A DNA stretch of 64,000 bases from Notamacropus eugenii. Lineage: Eukaryota > Chordata > Mammalia > Diprotodontia > Macropodidae. Below are positions 32,390-43,305 of this stretch, in pieces. A model generated the notes under the pieces. It saw only the letters and a program-made list of their open reading frames with translations. It was not told where the DNA came from and ran no database searches. Each line of letters begins with the position of its first letter. Position 1 is the stretch's first letter. A program made the position numbers and the translations under genes. The stretch lies in assembly GCF_028372415.1 (NCBI RefSeq), contig NC_092878.1, positions 2,321,501-2,385,500 on the forward strand, read 5' to 3'.

Positions 32390-34985
32390 TAATGCATTCT
32401 TTTACCCTCTTCCATTTTATAGGTGAATCCATGTCATTCACATTCATGCTGATAATTGTTTATTGTATATTTCCATCCAGCATAGCTTCTTATACTTTTA
32501 CTTCATTCTTTGGTACTTTTTTTTCTTTGCAAAGAAGGAGTCAGCAAAAGAGAAACAATCCAATTAAAACTAACAGTCCATAACTGAAGTAATCTGTTCC
32601 TACATCTCTGTCCATGCTCACTTCATCAAGCCCAGAACCCAATTTCATTCTGGATTCTTACGCTCTGTTTCCCTCTTTTCAATTCCCCTTTTGTGATCCA
32701 TCCTCAGAAGCTGAAGTTTCTTTTATTTGCGATTTTTTTCCTCCTTGACTCTGTCTTCCCTCTTAAGTTTTTCTCTCTTCTCCCTGTCCCTATCTGTAGT
32801 TTATTGAGTTTAATATATTTCTAGATCAGATTCTGTGTCTGTATGTACATATTTGTATGTGTGTCCAACCCTCCTTTTTCTGGTTCAGGTAAGAATGATA
32901 TTCTTTAAATGCTTTCTCTCCAAACTCCTTCCATATTTGTAAATACTTTTCATGTACCCTTATTATATAAGTTCTTCTCTCTTCTTTCTTTTCTTTTCTA
33001 ATGTATTCCTTTTTTCACTTCTTTTTCTTTTCTCTCTTAAAATTAAAAAAACAGAAGAAAACTACATCCAGCCCTAGTTTTTATCTTACATAACTCTTTC
33101 TGTATCCCTAGAAGACAGTGGAATTTTAAGAAGATTTCTGTCTCTTCTCCCTCTATTAAAATTGAAGCACATCATCATTTGCTCCCTTCCAATTGATCAG
33201 GTGCACTTAACCTTTCTAGGTTTCTCTTGACACTTGTGTTTGCATTTCAAAGTCTTTGCCTTAGTCTTTTCATCAAGAACACTTAAAATTCTTTTATTCT
33301 ATGAAGGTACATTTTCTCTTCTATTGTAATATTATGCTTGGTCTTTCATTGTAAGATATTCTTGGTTTTAAGACTTTTTCTTTTGCCTTTTTGGATAACA
33401 CATTCCAAGATTTTCTCTTACTTGTTTCAACATAGTCTTATATGATCTTGATTTTGGTTCCTTAGCACTTGAACTCTTGTTCTTGCTTCTTAGAATAGTT
33501 TTCTTTGGTTTGGAAGCCTTGAATTTTGGCTTTCAAATTCCAGGGTATTTATAACATGGAATTTCATTCAGGAAACTGTGAATTTTTCTTATTTTCACTT
33601 TTCCTCTGAAACTAATAGATCTGGGCAGTTCTCTTTTATGAATTTTTTCAAACATGGTATTCAGGAATTTTGTGGGATTTTTTAATATTGTTTTCAGGGA
33701 GCCTGTTGATTCTTAAATTATCTTTCCTCAACCCATTTCCCAGACCAGTTATTTTTAATAATAGATGTATTTTCTTCCATGTTTTTAATCTTTTTTCGTT
33801 GTATCATTTATTGTTGTGTCATGGAGTCATTGTTATATTCTCTTTTTCCAGAGAGTTTATTACTTGGCTAAGATTTTCCAATTTTTATTCTAGGTTATTT
33901 ATTCTTTTCATTTTTACCTACAAAGTTTTATTTCAACTCTAATTTCATTCCTTATTTCTTGTTGAATTTCTTCTCAGCTCTATCATAAACCTTGAAATTA
34001 AGCTACCTTTCTACCCCTGAGGCTCACCTTGTACTTGTTGTGGAGTTACTCTTTTCTTTTGGGTTCTCCTCTTGGGATTCTCTTGACTAACAGTATTTCC
34101 TCATTGGATTTGGCATTTTTATTTTTTCTTTTTACTCATACTTCCAGCCTCAATTCTTGAACTGGAACTTCGTACCAAGGCCAAGATTCATCCTATCCAA
34201 CACTTATGGATGGGGAAGACAGACTCTTTGTAGCCTATATGCCATACCATTGACTTTTTGGATAGAGTGGCTGGTACTAGCCCCTATCTTCTATGTTAGT
34301 TCCTGACTTTTGTTTCGATCTCCTGCCAGTCCCCTGTGGTTGCTGACCTATGTCTCCTTTTCCTTGGATCATCCCTTATTGTGAGTTGATTCTGTCCCTG
34401 ATAGCAGTTGTGCCTGTCTCAGCTTCCTTATAGGCAGTCACTCAGGTTTTAAATTACTTTTATTTACTGCTAGGGTTCTTAGTCTTTTGAGTGTGCAGAG
34501 GCGGGATCTGTCTCCCAACACAATTACCTTTAAGATTGGCTCTGTCCCCTGCTTCTGTTCAGATTGGTCAGGGCCAGGATTTAACACTAGACCCTAGTTA
34601 TTGGAGTTTGTACTGGCTTGCAACCTTCCTGGAGTGTCTTCTTTCAGAGAACTAGCTGACTTCTGATCCATTTACTTGCTGGCTTCCCTGGTCCAACCCT
34701 TCTCCTATTACTCATAGGCTACAGGTCCATTTATCAGGGCTCATGGGCTTCCCACCAGGATCCCTTTCCCCAAGATGGCAGGCTTCAGATCCATTTTCCA
34801 GAGATCATGCTGGCTTCCCTGATGCAACCTGTTTCCCAGCCTCTACTGACTTCTGGCTATCTTTTTGGGCAATTCTAGACTGTATACAGGAGCTTACTTC
34901 AGTTTCTCTGCAGTCTTCTTTATCAGTTATATCTGTTGTCCTTTTCAGCTATTTTTTTGGTGAGGAAAAAGGAGGTGTGTGAGAT
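32390..34985 (-). mobile_element. Old L1, antisense: ORF1 coiled-coil region and 5' UTR remnants
   Basis: At 33330-33800 the plus strand reads 'AGATATTCTTGGTTTTAAG', 'GGGAGCCTGTTGATTCTTAAA', 'CCATTTCCCAGACCAGTTATT'. Reversed, this resembles the L1 ORF1 segment just after the coiled coil (the ENRSRR…NI.I.G.P.E region). The part at 34000-34985 is G/C-richer and would be the 5' UTR. No open ORF1 survives, and plus frames 32392-32583, 33670-33942 and 34743-34982 are antisense shadows. Assignment is by local similarity only. Confidence 0.5.
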
Positions 34986-35034
34986 AACTGACTCGTACAA
35001 CATTTCATATCACCATGTTATATAGAAATCTCAT

Positions 35035-35610
35035 GTTTTATTCAGAGACAAGCTTAGTCATTATAATTACGTAGCATTTGGGTTTGTTTGTTTTGTTTTT
35101 CCATTTATACTGTTGTAGTCATTGGGTACATTATTTTCCCTGTTCTGCTTTCTTCAATCTGTGTTAATTCACATCATTTTCTCTATGCTTTCAGAATTCT
35201 TTATGTTTATTGTTCTTAAAGAGCAGTAATAATCCATTTCATTCAGGTACTCTAATTTGTTTAGCCATAACCCATTTGAAAGGAATCTACTTTCTTTCCA
35301 AGTATTTACTACTACAAAATTATCTGCTATGAATATTTGACATACATAGGGCCATTCTCTCAATCGTTGATGTCTTTTGAGTATACATCTATCAGTGGGA
35401 TTGCTGGGTCAATGAGTTTGGATGACTTACTTACTTTTTTAGTTTAATTTAAAATTGTCTTCTAAAATTGTTGGACCAACTCACAGCTTCACCAAGAGTG
35501 TGTGAGTATTTCCACAATCTCTCCAAACTGATTAATTCCATCTTTTGTAATTTTTACCAATTTGCTAGGTGTGAGGTGAAACCTCACTGGAGATCTTAGC
35601 AACAATTAAG
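35035..35610 (-). mobile_element. L1 3' region, antisense
   Basis: The plus strand shows 'GAGCAGTAATAATCCATTTC', 'CTAATTTGTTTAGCCATAACCC', 'ATTATCTGCTATGAATATTTG', 'CATCTATCAGTGGGATTGCTGG', and 'GTTGGACCAACTCACAGCTTC', the reverse of the ORF2 tail and 3' UTR words seen in the intact copy at 18641. The minus frame 35169-35363 is ORF2-tail residue. Confidence 0.7.
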
Positions 35611-36630
35611 CAACACTCAACAAGCATTGTGTTCAAGTCTAGGTTGGACTAGGTAGCCTCTGAGATATCACCAAATCATGAGATTTTATGAAAAAAATGA
35701 TTCTGTGATCCTATGAAAATAAAGAGGAGGGAACATTTAAGTGGGTTGTTTTTACTGGACCAGAGAAGTTAGAAGTAAAGTTAGCAAAAAATGAGAAGAT
35801 TTGATAAGGCAAGTAGGGTCAGTGGATGGACTACAAAGGTATAGACTTGACAATTGACACAAAACAGAAAAAAGATAAAGGACTTATTAAATATTTCCTT
35901 ATTAAATAAATAACACTTATTTAATACTGAGTAATCATTTGATTAATTGATGGATAAGGTAAGTGATTGAAAAGGTAAGTACTTCAGGACTGATCCAAAA
36001 GGGAAATAGGTAGTAGATAAAACATGTATTAAATACTTACTTTCTTAAAGGAACAATGGTGAGGTCTGAGGTTATAAATATAAGCAAGTAAGTCAATCTT
36101 GTGTTTAGGAATCCTCCATTGTAGAGATGGAAAACAACATGTAGAGGGGAGCGGTGGATTGTGGTGACATGGAATAGAGCAAATTCATCTGTACCAACTA
36201 TAACTCCAAAGATCTGTTATTTCATCAGCATTAATATTCTCTTCATTGATGAACATAGAAACCTCTCTGCTGCTTAGTAGATAGACTTTTAAAGTTGTTG
36301 TTGCCAAAAGAAATTATCATGTTGGAGCCAGACTTTTGGTAATAAGCCTTTCTACTTAGTCTGGTCCTTGGATGATGTACATTCCTTTACTGGGCCTTGC
36401 ACAATGTCTTTCTAATTAATTATGATCTACCCGTTAGTATTTGTATTCTACCTATATAACCTCTGAGAACTCATTTCTATAGCATAACAAGATATCAGAT
36501 TTAGACTTTGGAAATAACAAATAATGTAAATTAAATAGGGAAGTTCAAATGATGAAAGCCCTAGGTTAGGAAGATTAATCTAGTAGCAACATATGGGGTT
36601 TATTTTTATATATTTTTTTATTTATTTCTC
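35611..36630. other. No gene recognised
   Basis: AT-rich unique DNA with a weak SINE-like tail near 35640-35720 (GGTTGGACTAGGTAGCCTCTGAG). Nothing else is supported. Confidence 0.35.
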
Positions 36631-36659
36631 TACGTACATGTTCCTCCTGCCCCAATCTA

Positions 36660-37178
36660 TCTTCCTATGATGTTAATGCAAGGTTAATGGGAGTGGGGAG
36701 AAGAGTTAAAGATCTTCCCCACCCATTAATAGGCCTTAATACCTTTTGCTAATTTCTATTGAGGCACTGGGTCAGAGGGTCCTGCCCTCCAGCTCTGAAA
36801 AGTATATAAATACTCTGAGGTGATGTTTTACTTTGGGGTTTACTCACTGGAAGTGTTTGTTTAGCCAGATGAGACTCTGGGTAGCCTCTAAGGAGCCCCC
36901 CAGCTTTGAAAACCCAGATTTTGGTTCTTTTCTCTCTGGTAACTATGCATTACTTATGGTCTGACAGTTGGAAGCCCTGTTTCTTGGTCTTTATTTCTGC
37001 TTGTATTTCTCTGAAGTTCAGGGTGCTGACTTTTTCCCCTGAACTAAGTGAATGATACACGTGCTTGATTAAAGTGATTGTTGACCCTTCAAAAGTTGCT
37101 TTCCTTTTAAAAAAGCAGATCTCAGAACCTGTATAGCAGGCCCTCCTGTGTGTGGCGGGGTTCTTGCTACATCCTCCC
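36660..37178 (+). mobile_element. Probable solo LTR of an endogenous retrovirus-like element
   Basis: The segment has LTR-like layout: a TATA-like 'AAGTATATAAATACTCTG' at about 36799, a GC-richer downstream part ('GATGAGACTCTGGGTAGCC'), 'GATTAAAGTGATTGTTGACC', 'AAGCAGATCTCAGAACCTG', and a possible CA end near 37171. No coding region is next to it. The minus frame 36950-37213 overlaps and is a shadow. Boundaries and family are inferred. Confidence 0.4.
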
Positions 37179-37184
37179 AAGGAA

Positions 37185-37303
37185 AAGGTCCTTGAAGGCA
37201 GGGACTGTTTCATATTTATTTATTTATGTAAATCTCCAGCCCTTAGCACAGTATATGCAACAAACTGGGTGTTTAATAAGTTCTTGCTGAAGTGAATTGA
37301 ACA
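37185..37303 (+). mobile_element. L2 3'-end fragment
   Basis: 'GGTCCTTGAAGGCAGGGACTG', 'CCAGCCCTTAGCACAGTATATG', 'TTAATAAGTTCTTGCTGAA' match the L2 terminus. Confidence 0.75.
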
Positions 37304-37900
37304 GAGTGAGGAAATATTAGGACACTAGAAAACCACTTACATCCAGGTTTATAGCAATGAGGGCCTCAGCAGTGGCAATATTCTGGATTAAATGGATCAC
37401 TGAGTTATTTTGCTGCCATTTGGACAATTATTTGGGACAGAAGTAGTTCTAGAAGCAGTACTAAGCCTAGGGGCAAAAAATAGCCTAGCCAGAGCAAAAT
37501 CAATAGGATAGGTTGTCACTACTGTTACAACAAAAAGTAGGAAATTAAACACTCTTGAAACCAGGAAGTCCAGGGTGATCATGTGGATGTAAACTAAAGT
37601 CTTTAAAAAATATGCAAATAAAGTGTGAAGTCTGAACAATCTGAATCTATAGGGCAATCTAGGCGAATCTATAATACAGGAAATCTACAATACAGGATGA
37701 GTAAATTCAAGAAATGGGGCAAAGGAGTTAAGTCCAAAGGGCAGCTCAGTTTGGCTAGGTATTGTAAAATAGTATCGCTCCAAAAGCTGCCTCTGCTTTC
37801 TGCTTTCCAGGTTGAAGTAGCCCATACGTGAAAGGCAATTCCTTGTCTTTTACCCTAAACTTTCACTGCCTGTGTCAATGTAGACAGAGTAAAATCCTGT
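37304..37900. other. No gene recognised
   Basis: Frames 37397-37657 (minus) and 37625-37831 (plus) overlap in opposite senses and have no family features. The sequence looks unique. Confidence 0.35.
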
Positions 37901-37901
37901 A

Positions 37902-38022
37902 TACACATACATATATATATGCACACACGTATATATATATATTATATATACACACATATGTATATATATGTGTGTGCCTGTATATATACATTATATATAT
38001 ATATATACACATATATAAAAAA
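37902..38022 (+). repeat. TA/CA microsatellite cluster
   Basis: About 120 bp of TATA, CACA and TGTG units, including self-complementary TA blocks that could form cruciforms. Tyr/Ile-rich frames here are artefacts. Confidence 0.95.
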
Positions 38023-38147
38023 GATTTTACTTTTGCACAGGGAATCTAGACTAAGGGAGAGAGAATTTGAATGTTGGTTGGCTCCAATGAGAACAGGGAT
38101 GTGAGCTTCTTAACTGGAGCCCTAGAATCCTGTCATTAAAAAAAAAT

Positions 38148-38755
38148 GGCTCATCACCTCATACCTGGATTATTGTCATAGTCTGCTGGTGGGTCTGCTT
38201 GCCTCAGATCTGTCCACTTCAACCTCCATTCAGCCACTAGGATTTTCCTAAAATTCAGGTCTTACCCCCTCCAACCCTCTCAATCAATTCCAGTGGTTCC
38301 CTGTTGCATCCAGGATCAAGTACAAAATACTGTGCGGCATTCAAAGTCCTTCATAACCTAGCCCCCTTATACCTTAGACCTTTCCAATCCCTTATATTTT
38401 ACTCCCCATTCAGCGACACTGACCAGCTAGTTGATATTCCAAATATTCTCCTTACTTATTTCTGCCTTTTGACTTCTCTGGCTTCCAACTAAAATCCTAT
38501 GTCGCACTCGAAGCCTTCTCAAACTCCCCTTAATTCCAGTGCCTTCTGTGAATTAAATAATTAACCTGTTAATTATTTCCTGTTTATCCTGTACAACTTG
38601 TTTTGTATATATTTATTTACATGTTGTCTCTCCCATTAGATTGTATGCTCCTTGAGGGCAAGGATTGTCTTTTGCCTCTTTTTGTATCCCCAGCACTTAG
38701 CACAGTACCTGGCACATTAAGGGCTTAATTAATATTTATTAATTAATTGATTTTG
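38148..38755 (+). mobile_element. L2 LINE, 3' part, well ordered
   Basis: It runs from the ORF2 end ('ACCTGGATTATTGTCATAGTC', 'CCAGTGGTTCCCTGTTGCATCC', 'AAAGTCCTTCATAACCTAGCCCC') through 'AATTATTTCCTGTTTATCCTGTA', 'CATGTTGTCTCTCCCATTAG', 'GCTCCTTGAGGGCAAGGATTG' to the terminus 'TTAGCACAGTACCTGGCAC', 'TTAATATTTATTAATTAATTG'. Frame 38304-38492 is part of it. Confidence 0.9.
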
Positions 38756-39078
38756 CTCAACTATTTTTTTCTTTCCATTAAAAATTCTTTGTTACAAGGA
38801 ATGGCTCACCTGGTGCAGCATGAAGCTGGGAAAGGGAATTATATTCAGAAACAAAATATATCAGCAATTTTTTTAAAAAAGGAAAAATCAACTAAATTGT
38901 GCTTATATATAGAAGGTAAAGAAAGGAGAAGAGCCAAAAATAATTTCAACTCTTGGACTAAATGGTAATATCAGTGGGAAAAAAAAGAGAGATTAGGAGG
39001 AAGTCCTTGGAAGGGAAATACTTTAGGATATGTTAAGTTTTAAAGATATTAAGTTTAAGAGATGACATTGAAATGGAA
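38756..39078. other. No gene recognised
   Basis: AT-rich unique DNA; the plus frame 38747-38968 is Lys/Asn-rich and lacks features. Confidence 0.35.
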
Positions 39079-39079
39079 T

Positions 39080-39850
39080 CCTTAAAAAGATTCTAGATGT
39101 TTGCTGCCTAATATATGTAAGAGGGTTCTAGTGCATGAACACTGAGTGGTTTTGATGGTGTTTGCCCACATGGACAGCTGAGGAATTTGCATCTGAGAGA
39201 GTTCTGGTGATGGAGTATGCAAAGACATTCTGTCACTGGTTCTGTTGAGGTCTAGGGGGGTGCTAGGAACCCCAAAATTCAAGGGCAAGTGATACAGGTC
39301 CTGCCTGGAATGATTTTGACCCAAGTCTTCTTTCAGCCAAAGACAAGGTTTACTAGAACACCACCTGGGGTGGGCCATATTGGCCAGATTTTAAGAATCT
39401 GAGCATTTGTGATGTCATGTGGAAAAGTTCAAGGAGAAGGGGTTCCAGAGTCCATACTCCATCATTCCCTCCCAAACAAATGAGACCCAAATTCTTTTGG
39501 GGTAAGGGGTGAAGGTCCTGGCTTGAGCTCATACCCTGTCAGTTCCTGTCTGCTAACCACATAGTTAGTAGAAGCATTTTTGGACTGGCCATAAATCAGA
39601 GCTAGGGGCATCTTCAAAAAGTCTTGAGTCAACCTCAGCCTAGTCTCCTTGGCCATTTTCCTTTCAGCTGTCCTTTTGAAGTATCTTTTGGACTCCTTTA
39701 TTAATAGCATCAGGTGAGTGATAACAAGGTAAGTGGAGGGGCTCAATGTGACCCTGTGAATACTCCTCTCAGTTCTTTGCCTGCCTCAGTGTTTGTCCTT
39801 CATTTTAGGTAAGGGGACGATAGCATGCTGTTTTCCCTGAATCTGGGCTT
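39080..39850 (-). pseudogene. Broken intronless coding remnant (candidate processed pseudogene)
   Basis: Two long minus-strand frames lie in series: 39746-39462 (94 codons) and 39378-39082 (98 codons). Segments such as TRLRLTQDFLKMPLALIYGQ and PGPSPLTPKEFGSHLFGRE read like a real protein. Between them a frameshift and two stops occur (a shifted frame continues MMEYGLWNPFSLNF). Upstream, to about 39850, the same frame stays coding-like (LEHAELATKAQIQGKQH) but has a stop. No splice sites separate the parts, so a single intronless copy of about 250 codons fits, as in a retrocopy. The parent gene is not recognised. A retroelement gene is a possible alternative. The direction and the breaks make function unlikely. 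Confidence 0.45.
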
Positions 39851-40325
39851 TTGTAGCCAGCTCAGCATGCTCCAAGGAGTAAAGAATGACATTCAGGAAT
39901 GAGCTTTGGGACAAAATCAGGATCACAGAGATTAGGGTTCATCAAGTAGCTATATGGCGTTTAGATAAGAAGATGGGGTGGGGGGACCAAAGTTATGCAG
40001 TAAGTGTGCTGAGAGCCTGTTCTACTCAAAGAAGGAGGTGGGTAGGGAAGAGGGTGTCCCTAAGGTTTGGGGAAACATTTGTACCATTGTTCTTGCTGTA
40101 TTTTTGAAGGAAATATCCCTTTATAAAAGCTAAATATTAAGTGGTTAAATGTAATTGGAGTGCTCATTTCTGGTATCTAAGAATAGGATGGCCATAGCTG
40201 GTGGGAGCTTAGGCCAATGGCAGTAGAGAAGAATCATTTCCAAACCTCTCAAGGTATCTTAGAGCCCTGAAGAGAGATGTAGCCTCTGGGAGCATCTGCT
40301 GTAGAGGAACAGTGAGCCAGAGCAA
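39851..40325. other. No gene recognised
   Basis: The plus frame 39886-40107 is antisense to the flank of the pseudogene and has no features. Confidence 0.35.
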
Positions 40326-40329
40326 ACTG

Positions 40330-40778
40330 GGTACAGATACAGAACCTAAGTTCCTTTGCCTGGCATTCAAATCTCTAACCTATTGCCAGCCTATATGCCT
40401 AATTTCATCTATTTCCCGTTCCTCCTCAGATGAAATGAATGCTCTATTTAAAAAGGTCTACTCACCATTCCCCTTTTACCTACTCAACTCTAAGTTAGGG
40501 CCTAACAAATTCCACATCTTCTACTAAGCCTTAACTGATCCCCTCAAGCAGAACGGATCTCTTTCTCCAAGGAATTCCTGTAGTATTTTGTTTATACCCT
40601 TTGGGTACCACAACTGGAAGGCAGGATCAGATTGTGGATCTGTTTTATCTTTCCTGACAGATTATAAACTCCTCCAGGGCACAGGCTGTCATTTTCTTAT
40701 ATCTCTTTGTATCCTTCCCAATGCCTAGCATAGTAGGCACTCCAAATAAATATTTAAATAAATGAATGAATGACTTTT
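40330..40778 (+). mobile_element. L2 3' part
   Basis: 'TTTGCCTGGCATTCAAATCTC', 'AAACTCCTCCAGGGCACAGGC', 'CCTAGCATAGTAGGCACTCC', 'AATAAATATTTAAATAAATG' follow the L2 order to its terminus. Frame 40312-40527 is part of it. Confidence 0.75.
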
Positions 40779-41985
40779 GCTGCCTCAAGAACAATTTTAA
40801 GCTTGTTTTGTGGCAATATACAAAAAGGTTTTTGTTTGCCTTTGCTGGACTTTCCCTCTCTTCAGAAAAACTGAGAAATCTCTACTAGGATAAATCTTTA
40901 AAAAGTGAGAAGAATGGGAGTATCTGCTTTATTTGGTTCCTTAATCTGTGAAGGCTGGCTTTAGTCCAAGCAGGATTGGAGGGCCAGAGCTGATGGAGAG
41001 GTGCATCCCTTTACTGTGCCTAGTGGTTGCCTGAGGCTATCCTCTGGCTGTTTTTTTCTCTGTGGTAGAGCTGAGATTGTCTTTCAAATACAAGTACTGC
41101 CTCGCTAGGAATCTAGATTCTTTTTCCAAAGTCTATTAAGAGGAAAAGGGCTGTTACTGACTGTAACTACTTACTGAATAATGAAACCTAGCATTTCTAC
41201 ATGCTTTTTTTTTAACTTTTACAAACACATTACATATATAATATGAAATTAAATCCTGGACCAACAAATTGTCAAGAAAGGACCTCTTGACTCTATTAAG
41301 GTTACATATACAGGATTCTTATACTATAAATGTTGGATAACTGAAGATCAATATCAATTATCGATCAATAAAATAAAAGTGAAGTAATTTATTATGATGC
41401 TTGTTTTAGCACAGCTTCCTATCTACTTTCTCCTTAAAAAGCTAAATACTCAGATTTACTGAGAAAATGCCAGTTAGAGCTTAAAGATGACCAGAACAAA
41501 GGTTTGGGGGCAGGGACAGTAAGAAGCAGGAATGTGTTTACTGTGGGTAGATAAACGAGGGAAAGAAATAGGGCAAGCCAGCCAGAAACAAGTAGTAGAC
41601 ACCTATTCTGTGCCCAGCACAGGAGACACAAGCCCAGAGAATGAAACAAACCCTCTGAGAAAAGCATCTATAAGGACACATTCAGCATAAAGTGAACATG
41701 CCTGCATATACCCGAAGCCGGGAAGTCCAGCTATTTTGGAGAGAGACTCCGCAGAAGAGGATGCTTGGCTACTCCTAAGGAAGCGGGGCTGGGAGACAGT
41801 AAGGATACAGTGTATCCAGGCGCAGACACAGGGACACAAATGTATCCTGCGCAAGGGGCCGAAAGGCCAGCGGGACCGATGGCAGACACGCATTTATTGA
41901 TGTCCGGGGAAGCTGATGCAGACAGACAAGCTCTCCAGCTAAGAAGGGCTGGAAGACTTAGCTGGGACTTACAGGAAGCCGGCGA
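40779..41985. other. Upstream flank of the CpG island; no gene recognised
   Basis: Composition moves from AT-rich to mixed, and CpGs begin to appear near 41716-41985. Minus frames 41434-41893 have no splice or family support. Confidence 0.4.
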
Positions 41986-42143
41986 TAAGCAGAAAGCGCC
42001 TGGGTCCGAGAGCCAGCCTCTTACTCATGGAACACCCCGGAGGCCGGTGGTGTTCCTGCCTCAGAGCTCTGGGAGGGAGGACGTGGGGATGCGGGAGCGC
42101 AGCCGGCCCGTCCGGAGGCTCCGCATCGCTTGGGCCAAGGACG

Positions 42144-43030
42144 CACGTGTCCGTTACCACACGTGTTTTCTACCTGACAGGACACGCGCACAAGGAAACC
42201 GGACCTTTCTAAAGTCACCCCAGGGCAGGGAGCGCGGCGCGGCCGGGCGTGGCGGGCAGCGGGGGCGGACCTTCCTCTCGGGCTCGGTCACGGCAGGCTG
42301 GATGAACGAGAAGCGGAGCGGGCACGTGCGCCCGGAGGGTGACTCGGCTGCACACGCGTGGGCGCAGACACGCGAGCCCGAGCGAGGCGTGAGCGGACCC
42401 CTCCGCACGGAGGCTCCCGGAGTTCAGGGCCCCCAGACACAGCGGGGGGGTGGGGGGCCAGGGCTCTTACACGGGGGTGCCATGTCCCCCGAGGATGAAC
42501 TTCCTGGGGTACCGGGGCGGCTGGGGGCGCTCAGCGCCCCCCTTCCGCGGACTTTCTGGGGTCTGCCTCCCACCGCAGGGAAAGAGAGCGGTTTACGCAA
42601 GCCCCCATCGAACTGACAAGAGCGTGGTGGGAAAGTCAGGGCGGTCCCGCAGCCGGGCAGCCCGGGGAGGGGGAGGGGAGGAGGGAGGAGCCCCGAGGGG
42701 AGCGGGCCCGGGCGGACCGGCTCTGAGCACGCGCACATCGCACTCCGCCGGGGAGGGGGCCGGGGCGGAGCGGGGCGCGCGGCTCCCGCCACAGCTCGGC
42801 CGTCTGCGGTCGGCGCGCCCGGAGGAGACAGGGCGAGGCAGGACTTCGGGAGCCCGGGGCGGGGCGGGGCCGCCCTCCCTCTCCCCCCCGCCCGCAGCGT
42901 CCCGGGCGCGGGCCCCGGCCGGAGGCGCGAGGCGGCGAGGTCGGGAGGCCGCGGGCCGGGCGGCCGGGGGGCGGGGCCACGTGGCCGCGGCCCGGCGGCG
43001 GCGCGCATGCCGCGTCGCTCGCGTCACGTG
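42144..43030. promoter_or_regulatory. Five CACGTG E-boxes in the CpG island
   Basis: CACGTG occurs at 42144-42149, 42160-42165, 42323-42328, 42978-42983 and 43025-43030. The fourth is centred in the 12-bp palindrome GGCCACGTGGCC (42975-42986), the fifth in GTCACGTGGT, close to the CLEAR/USF/TFE3 consensus GTCACGTGAC. The last two lie 80-135 bp upstream of the candidate ATG and flank the NRF1-like site. Binding by USF, MYC/MAX, MiT/TFE or CLOCK/BMAL1 factors is inferred from the motif only. Confidence 0.6.
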
Positions 43031-43109
43031 GTGTCTCCGGCTCCGTCAGGCGGAGGCGGGCGCGGGCGCGTCCCTTGGCCGGTCACCCGCAGGAGTCGGT
43101 CGCACAATT

Positions 43110-43305
43110 ATGAAAGACTCGGCTTCTGCTGCTGCTGCTTCTAGCGCCGGAGCTGAGCTGGTCGTGAGGAGGCGTCCCCGGGCTGTTCCTGTCCGGCGGC
43201 TGGGGCTGCCGCCTTCGCAGACGCTTCCCGATAGATGGCTGCAGGCCGCGGAGGGGGAGGAGGTGGAGCTGCTGCCCTTCCGGAGTCCGCCCCGTGAGGA
43301 GAATG
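43110..43305 (+). CDS. Candidate first coding exon of an unidentified gene
   Basis: The ATG at 43110 has A at -3 and lies just downstream of the core promoter motifs. The 65 codons plus one base encode MKDSASAAAASSAGAELVVR, then an Arg/Pro-rich stretch and LPDRWLQAAEGEEVELLPFR, ending PPREEN before GTACGG at 43306. An alternative donor, GTGAGG at 43294, gives the same phase and removes four residues. Both leave phase 1. The sequence upstream of the ATG is open in this frame, so a non-AUG or upstream start cannot be excluded. A second ATG at 43235 in another frame (MAAGRGGGGGG) is less likely because it stops at 43295 unless spliced. The small Ala run arises from GCT repeats. I do not recognise the protein. 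Confidence 0.45.

Noticed and set aside
32392..34982. Several hydrophobic plus-strand frames that look like membrane peptides
   Set aside because: The T-rich plus strand here is the antisense of an old L1, which gives Phe/Leu/Ser-rich chance frames.
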